NCBI GenBank assembly: GCA_000226015.1
Contig: JH152737.1
Span: forward strand, 34,124-60,339
Direction: 5' to 3'
DNA: 26,216 bases
Source of the DNA: Mnemiopsis leidyi
Lineage: Eukaryota > Ctenophora > Tentaculata > Lobata > Bolinopsidae
A program made the translations under genes and the position numbers. Shown one piece after another: positions 21,573 to 26,216 of the stretch (its first letter is position 1; every line of letters starts with the position of its first letter). The notes below the pieces were generated by a model, which did no database searches, was not told the DNA's origin, and saw nothing but the letters and a program-made list of their open reading frames with translations.

Positions 21573-23860
21573 TCACAGTTTCTTGTACATATTGTCCTTG
21601 ATAAAGGCGGACCCGCCCATGTAAGCTCGATGCAACACCCCAACAGTTGTGAAGAGTCCCCCGCAGTAGGCGATACTGTTGGTAACTACATCGTACATTG
21701 AGTTGTACTCAGCAATGTATTCCACTTTCAGTGGAGACCACGCGTATCTGTCGAGGTGGGCGGTGTTAGGTGTAAGGGTGTTAGTAGGGGCGGTATTTGT
21801 TAGGGGTGAGGGTGCAGGTGTTAGTAGGGGCGGTATTTGTTAGGGGGAGGGTGTTAGTAGGGGCGGTATTTGTTAGGTGTAAGGGTGTTAGTAGGGGCGG
21901 TATTTGTTAGGTGTAAGGGTGTTAGTAGGGGCGGTATTTGTTAGGGGTGAGGGTGCAGGTGTTAGTAGGGGCGGTATTTGTTAGGGGGTGAGGGGGTTAG
22001 TAGGGGTGGTGAGGGTAAGACACTTTTAGACAAAGACGAAGTGGGCTGTGTTACAAGACACTTTGTTAAAGGGGCGGTTGAAATTTATGGAACATAAGAA
22101 AGGGGTTTGGGAAAATTAAGGGGGACATTATTGGCATTGTTCCACTTTCCTTAAATAAGTAGTAAAACCTGAATCGGATGTAATGAACAGGAACTGAGGG
22201 GGCGGTCCCATCCTTTTTGCTGTGTAATATGTGAGGTCTGTACGAGAATGTGTACTGGTACGGGTTCGCAGTTTCGTCGTGCTGCAAGCGAGAATTTAAA
22301 TTAGATTAAAATTGAAAAAAAAGTGAAAATCACCGACCTGCCAAAAGATATTAAGATAAATAGACCAAAATTGAATATAGGGTAGATTTTATTAATTTCC
22401 TTTTTCTCACCATCATATCAACGAATTCAGTTTCAAGAAGTTTAAGGACATAGTCGTGTGTCGAGCTCCCAATGTCTCGCAACTTTACTCCCTTCAAAGC
22501 ATGAAACGCTTTCCTGAAATTTTAAGTTCAGTGACCCCAATGCTCTAATGTAATCTCCCCAAATCTGAATAAGTTGTATGTAATTATGACAGGTGAATGT
22601 CAAAGGACTAGTTTGGTTAGATTTTAAACAATAGTTGGCGTTCAAATACTCGCGTGTAAGCGTTACAATACTCGCGTGTAAGCGTTACAATACTCACGTG
22701 TTGGCGTTACAATACTCACGTGTTGGCGTTACAATACTCACGTGTTAGCGTTACAATACTCACGTGTTAGCGTTACAATACTCACGTGTTGGCGTTACAA
22801 TACTCACGTGTTGGCGTTACAATACTCACGTGTTGGCGTTACAATACTCACGTGTTGGCGTTACAATACTCACGTGTTGGCGTTACAATACTCACGTGTT
22901 AGCGTAACGGTGTCGGTCTCCCACCACTGCGTTTTCTATGGTGTGACTCATATCTGTCTAAAACAGTTCACTGTAAATTTTATGTCGTTTATCGTTAATT
23001 GGTTATCTTGATGTATTCATACTTGATCGCCGTTTTGATTGTTCTAACTGGTGTATTTCAAGACGGCCTTCCTTTGAGTCGTGACCTAGCATTATGTCAG
23101 GACGTCAGGTAGAGACGATCAGATAGAATCCCTCACCAGATTATCTTTGCTGGTGAAGATGAACTCCCCAGTTATTCTCTTCAGCTCGTATACCATGTGC
23201 ATCCTGCACCCTGATCCCACTGACTGTCTGTATACGTGGTTTGTCGCATCGTGAGTTTGTCGGGAAAATTGATCCTGCAGGTTTTGTGAGAGATCAGATG
23301 ATCCTGCAGGTTTTGTGGGAGATCAGATGATCTAATTATATTAAAAAAATGAATGCTAGTCGAACCACGTCGAGTTGTATTAACTACTCACATGTATTTT
23401 GAAATAAATATCGTCGCAGTGAGCTTACTAACTACTCACATGTATTTTGAAATAAATATCGTCGCAGTGAGCGCACTAACTACTCACATGTATTTTGAAA
23501 TAAATATCGTCGCAGTGAGCTTTAAGAAAGGTTATGTTCATGTCAATGTTCACGTGATCATCGTCAGAATCTCTGTGAACAACCGTCCGGCGTTTGTAAA
23601 CCGGGGATACCCTGAGACACGGGGAATGTTGTGTTTCTGAAGTACTGAACCGATCTCAGTGAAAATATTCTTCTGTTCTGAGTGAAAATTTTCTTCGTTT
23701 CGAGTTATTTGATTCAACCTTGTACCTACCACATTGAGATTTGCGAGTAGAGGATGACAAGAATAGCAAGACATGTCAAAACGGAGAGAAAACCACCGCT
23801 TGTTGAGGACTGAGAAAGCGTCCGTGGTACCCTCCGCATGCAATCAAATTGCTTCAGCAT
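21573..23860 (-). CDS. ERGIC1-like membrane protein, paralogue C
   Basis: Third array member. Seven exons join to 281 aa, close to ERGIC1 length: 23860-23730, 23611-23488, 23274-23137, 22957-22896, 22513-22411, 22281-22169, 21747-21573. It has MLKQFDCMRRVPRTL and membrane segment 1 (GGFLSVLTCLAILVILY). TVVHRDSDDDHVNIDMNITF leads to Cys77 (AHCDDIYFKIH), then Cys108 (GSGCRMHMVYELKRITGEF), MSHTIENAVVGD, HDYVLKLL, NPYQYTFSYRPHIL and IRFRYAWSPLKVEY. Segment 2 is IAYCGGLFTTVGVLHRAY, and the end DNMYKKL carries two lysines near the C terminus. Four of its six introns hold tandem repeats that copy or adjoin splice signals (listed separately); the join at each uses the copy next to the exon. Reading past the first donor gives an immediate stop after exon 4 (ACG TGA) and a stop four codons on after exon 2. 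Confidence 0.9.
21760..22016. repeat. G-rich minisatellite in intron 6 of gene C
   Basis: Six copies of GTGTTAGTAGGGGCGGTATT plus TGTTAGG start at 21778, 21818, 21851, 21885, 21919 and 21959, with a degenerate seventh near 21995. Variable 6-13 base linkers give a spacing of 33-40. On the transcribed strand each unit reads CCCCTACTAACAC, so every unit carries TACTAAC, a perfect branch-point-like motif, in a pyrimidine-rich setting. The array starts about a dozen bases from the last exon's acceptor (CACCTCGACAG). Confidence 0.92.
22647..22910. repeat. 22-bp minisatellite carrying splice donors (gene C, intron 4)
   Basis: Twelve units at a strict 22-base period (starts 22647, 22669, ... 22889), core TACTCACGTGTTGGCGTTAC plus AA. 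On the minus strand each reads GTAACGCCAACAC/GTGAGTATT, a copy of the last bases of exon 4 and its donor. The ten units from 22691 to 22889 keep GTGAGT; the two farthest from the exon (22647, 22669) read GCGAGT. The authentic exon 4 end (22896) lies in the unit at 22889. Confidence 0.93.
23271..23328. repeat. 29-bp tandem duplication of the exon-3 acceptor (gene C)
   Basis: GATCCTGCAGGTTTTGTG(A/G)GAGATCAGAT occurs at 23271-23299 and 23300-23328 with one difference. On the minus strand each copy reads CACAAAACCTGCAG/GATC, that is, the whole 3' splice site plus the first four exon bases. Using the upstream copy would add 29 bases and shift the frame. Confidence 0.93.
23381..23520. repeat. 48-bp triplication of exon-2 end and donor (gene C)
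   Basis: Three copies with a period of exactly 48 (cores start at 23381, 23429, 23477), identical over 44 bases. Minus-strand reading is GCTCACTGCGACGATATTTA, then TTTCAAAATACAT/GTGAGTAGTTA. The copy at 23477-23520 is the real exon end, coding AHCDDIYFKIH; the other two are pseudo-exon ends with intact donors lying in the intron. The unit is a multiple of three, but each donor is followed by TAG in frame. Confidence 0.94.
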
Positions 23861-24136
23861 CCTACACAATATTGAAATGGTCAATGACTTGCTTCAATGT
23901 TTGAAACATCACTAGTTTATGAGGTGGAAAATTTGAATAATCACTTCCCTGTTGCCATTGGAATGTTCATAACAACATTTTACTTAAAATAAAATCCAAT
24001 CAAGTTAAAGCTTACCAAAACAATTAATAAATCTGTACAAAATATAAAAAAATTATTAAAGCTCCTATGATTTTATCATCAAACAAAGCTCTGAAAGTGG
24101 TACAAAGTTAATTTCTGCGTGAAAATTTGTTTGTTT
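23861..24136. other. 276-bp spacer between ERGIC1-like genes D and C
   Basis: AT-rich with no coding signal. No AATAAA or ATTAAA is seen on the minus strand. The C end closes with TTTCAATATTGTGTAG, one G, then ATG. Confidence 0.6.
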
Positions 24137-25726
24137 TTAGTTCTGTTTTCCCAGTAGTATCTTCTGTTTGATTAGTTGATGAGTGCTGAAAAGGATCTTA
24201 TCAAGGACCCCCGCTACCGTAACTACGCCTCCCACTATCGCACACATCATCGTCAGTAAGTGATACATGGGTTTTCGATCATACTGATATCTTATCTGTT
24301 GGTGGAAATATCAGGGTTAACTTTCGGGAACTTAGATATCTGACTTATCAGTTATCCTGGATAATTATAGTTCTGCTTTAAAGATCTGTGGAAAATTTGA
24401 AAAGGGTTATAGGAGACGCAAAACGAGACAGAGATCAACTGAAAATGAGACAGATCAGTCTGTAAATATTTTTCCCAATACTACGAACCTCCATGGGAGC
24501 TATATCGTATCTGAAAAGGATGGAGGGAGGAGCTATACCAGCCGGCGTAGACATCACAAAGTTCTGGTACGCGTACGAGTACTGGTAGGTGTCCGTTCTA
24601 GGAGTGGTATCAAGAGTAAATACCCGGATATATGGAAATAAGGATTGCACAGCAGTTCTCTGATCTTATTGTTGGTCAAATCTGCTTGTGACGAATTGGC
24701 GTTTTGATGTGTGATTTAAAAGATAAACTGTGAAATTAACCTCCGTTTATTTTGGTCGATGAAAGTTGTAGGAACCATCCTGATGTGATAATCATGCGAC
24801 AAACTGATTGGAAACTCGCGGTTTATTCCCGCTAGAGGTCTGAACGGGCTTCCATCTAATGGCAGAACCTGAAAAATCCTATTACTTAAGAACAATTTTT
24901 TTGCTGACTTATAAGCATAATCAATTCTTAAGCAAAGTTATTTGCTTACTTCGAGCTCTTAGGAAGTTTTGCGTGCTAACCTCTTCCCAGCGATGCGTAT
25001 TGGGGAGAGGAGGTCCGAACTCTAGCTCGTGAATAGCATGGTTCATCTTCAAACTCTTTAGAACCTCCACCACCTGCATAGTGCATTGCATAATTCTCTT
25101 TAGGACCAGACCAAAACCAGACAAAAAACCGAATGATCAGCCTGCGATTCAAATCTGAATTGTCCTATTGATTCAGATGTTCTGATACTTAATGCTGCAA
25201 TTATCTCACTTTGTAACCCTCTGGAGGAGCGTATCCGGGGGGAGGAATGAACCGTTTAGGAGTCTCTATTGGTTCCTCTTCGTTTTTTGGTACGATCTTA
25301 TACTCCTTCCCCGTCCAGTTCTTTCCCTGATCAAGTTTGGGCTAAAACTACAAGGCACTGGCGGGCTACTTTACATGTTTATTTCTGTTCCAGCACTTTC
25401 GTATCATTACAAAACTTCTTACATGATGTGGGACGATCATTATAATCCCAGGCGTCTTCTTTAACTTAATCGCTCCATCGATATTACAATCGTCAGCAAC
25501 CTGTCGATGGTCAAAACTCAAAAGTCATCATCAGACATCGCGAACCTAGAAAGCTAGAAAAATACAAGGGTTATTTAATGACTAAGGAGAAAGGCATGAA
25601 GGTTCATTTTTCAGAGAGCAAATAACCTGACGTTTCTTAATCAGTATATTTTCCTGGTGGCCGTGCAAATGTCGCAGGTTTACAGCTAGGTCCTCACACT
25701 GCTTGTCCATCACAGAAACGTTCATC
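24137..25726 (-). CDS. ERGIC1-like membrane protein, paralogue D (5' end outside window)
   Basis: Fourth array member, most like canonical ERGIC1. Seven exons are seen: 25726-25627, 25500-25423, 25326-25210, 25073-24981, 24868-24741, 24597-24489, 24295-24137. They give about 261 codons; the first exon(s), with the start and membrane segment 1, lie beyond 26216. The first visible exon opens one base into a codon with MNVSVMDKQC (first conserved Cys), followed by DDCNIDGAIKLKKTPG (second Cys), MNHAIHELEFGPPLP, FPISLSHDYHIRMVPTTF, DTYQYSYAYQNFV and ILFRYDIAPME. Segment 2 is CAIVGGVVTVAGVLDKILF and the end is KQKILLGKQN, both near the family consensus (CAIIGGxFTVAGxLD and KKIxLGK). An extra proline/charge-rich exon (25326-25210, KEYKIVPKNEEEPIETPK, FIPPPGYAPPEGYK) has no obvious equivalent in A-C. 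Confidence 0.88.
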
Positions 25727-25925
25727 CTGCCAATACAACATTAGGCAATATACATATAATGGGGTTTTGTTCAAAATTTGTCCAAAATTTAATCATTGAT
25801 GGGGCTATGACCGGAAGTTAATCAAATGGAAGAACGATTTTGTTATAAAGTTGCAGTAAAGAAAGTATGAACCATGATAACAGCACAATGCGGAGGGTGT
25901 AACCTACTAAATACTAAAATACAAT
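25727..25925 (-). other. Intron 5' of the first visible exon of gene D
   Basis: No exon is recognised here. The acceptor for 25726 is ATGTTGTATTGGCAG. Confidence 0.5.
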
Positions 25926-26216
25926 AACTAACTAAATACAATACCTAACTAAATACAATACTTAACTAAATACAATACCTAACTAAATACAATACTTAAC
26001 TAAATACAATACCTAACTAAATACAATACTTAACTAAATACAATACCTAACTAAATACAATACCTAACTAAATACAATACCTAACTAAATACAATACCTA
26101 ACTAAATACAATACTTAACTAAATACAATAACTAACTAAATACAATACATAACTAAATACAATACCTAACTAAATACAATACTAACTAAATACAATACCT
26201 AACAAATACAATAACC
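25926..26216. repeat. 17-bp minisatellite, continues past the window edge
   Basis: About 17 tandem copies of CTAACTAAATACAATAC, with a T/C or A change at the unit junction and small deletions near the right end. On the gene D strand each unit reads GTATTGTATTTAGTTAG, so junctions look like TTAG/GTATTG. It lies in an intron of gene D, and its other end is not seen. Confidence 0.93.

Noticed and set aside
21341-21643. 100-codon minus ORF rich in cysteine
   Set aside because: Wrong frame over the last exon and the 3' flank of gene C; the in-frame exon ends at 21573.
22742-23011. 89-codon + strand ORF with a repeated CWRYNTHVLALQYS pattern
   Set aside because: It is a translation of the 22-bp minisatellite antisense to gene C.
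22647-23520. Regularly spaced repeats resembling a CRISPR array
   Set aside because: Units are contiguous minisatellite copies with no unique spacers, and the setting is a eukaryotic intron.
23353-23640. 95-codon + strand ORF with three TTHMYFEINIVAVS repeats
   Set aside because: It is the antisense reading of the 48-bp triplication and exon 2 of gene C.
24598-24659. Longer version of a gene D exon starting at 24659
   Set aside because: It stays open, but its phase does not fit the preceding exon (ends with two spare bases); the acceptor CACTCCTAG at 24598 restores Arg-Thr-Asp-Thr-Tyr-Gln-Tyr.

Overview
This is an intron-rich animal nuclear sequence, not prokaryotic. The genes are cut by short GT-AG introns (about 70-600 bp), and the rest holds decayed LINE and SINE copies and several minisatellites. 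The two gene families present, WDHD1/AND-1 and ERGIC1, and the retroelement types fit an invertebrate metazoan. The exact group cannot be read from the window. Start codons sitting just after AG acceptors, with closely spaced same-strand genes, would suit a lineage with spliced-leader trans-splicing, but that is inference.

Layout. (1) About 1-8300 is repeat-rich and has no intact gene. It holds a 3' remnant of a LINE (324-533, +), a 52-bp tandem duplication, a composite inverted-repeat structure (1972-2706), a fragment of a reverse-transcriptase-type ORF, and a frameshifted non-LTR retrotransposon on the minus strand (about 3009-6060). A truncated tRNA-type SINE is inserted in the RT domain of that retrotransposon. 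A decayed, unidentified coding-like stretch follows at 6830-7262 (-). (2) 8319-15773 (+) is a complete 18-exon WDHD1/AND-1/Ctf4 gene, rebuilt here as 1143 codons: an N-terminal WD40 propeller, an acidic linker, a SepB propeller, a helical segment and an HMG-type box near the C terminus. One intron is GC-AG. (3) 16326-26216 (-) is a head-to-tail array of four strongly diverged ERGIC1-like genes (here A, B, C, D, from low to high coordinate). A (315 aa), B (316 aa) and C (281 aa) are complete; D runs off the right edge and lacks its first exon(s). WDHD1 and gene A converge tail to tail.

The ERGIC1-like proteins are predicted cargo-receptor-type membrane proteins of the ER-Golgi intermediate compartment: short cytosolic ends, two membrane segments and a luminal domain with two conserved cysteines. 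D keeps the canonical C-terminal membrane signature; A, B and C have lost most of it.

The most unusual structure is in gene C. Four of its six introns carry tandem duplications placed on splice signals: the exon-2 donor in three 48-bp copies, the exon-3 acceptor in two 29-bp copies, the exon-4 donor in ten 22-bp copies (plus two degenerate ones), and a C-rich array with a TACTAAC motif in each unit just before the last exon. This looks like introns growing by repeated duplication across their own boundaries. All exon joins were made by hand from reading frame, splice consensus and remembered family conservation; none is confirmed by transcripts.
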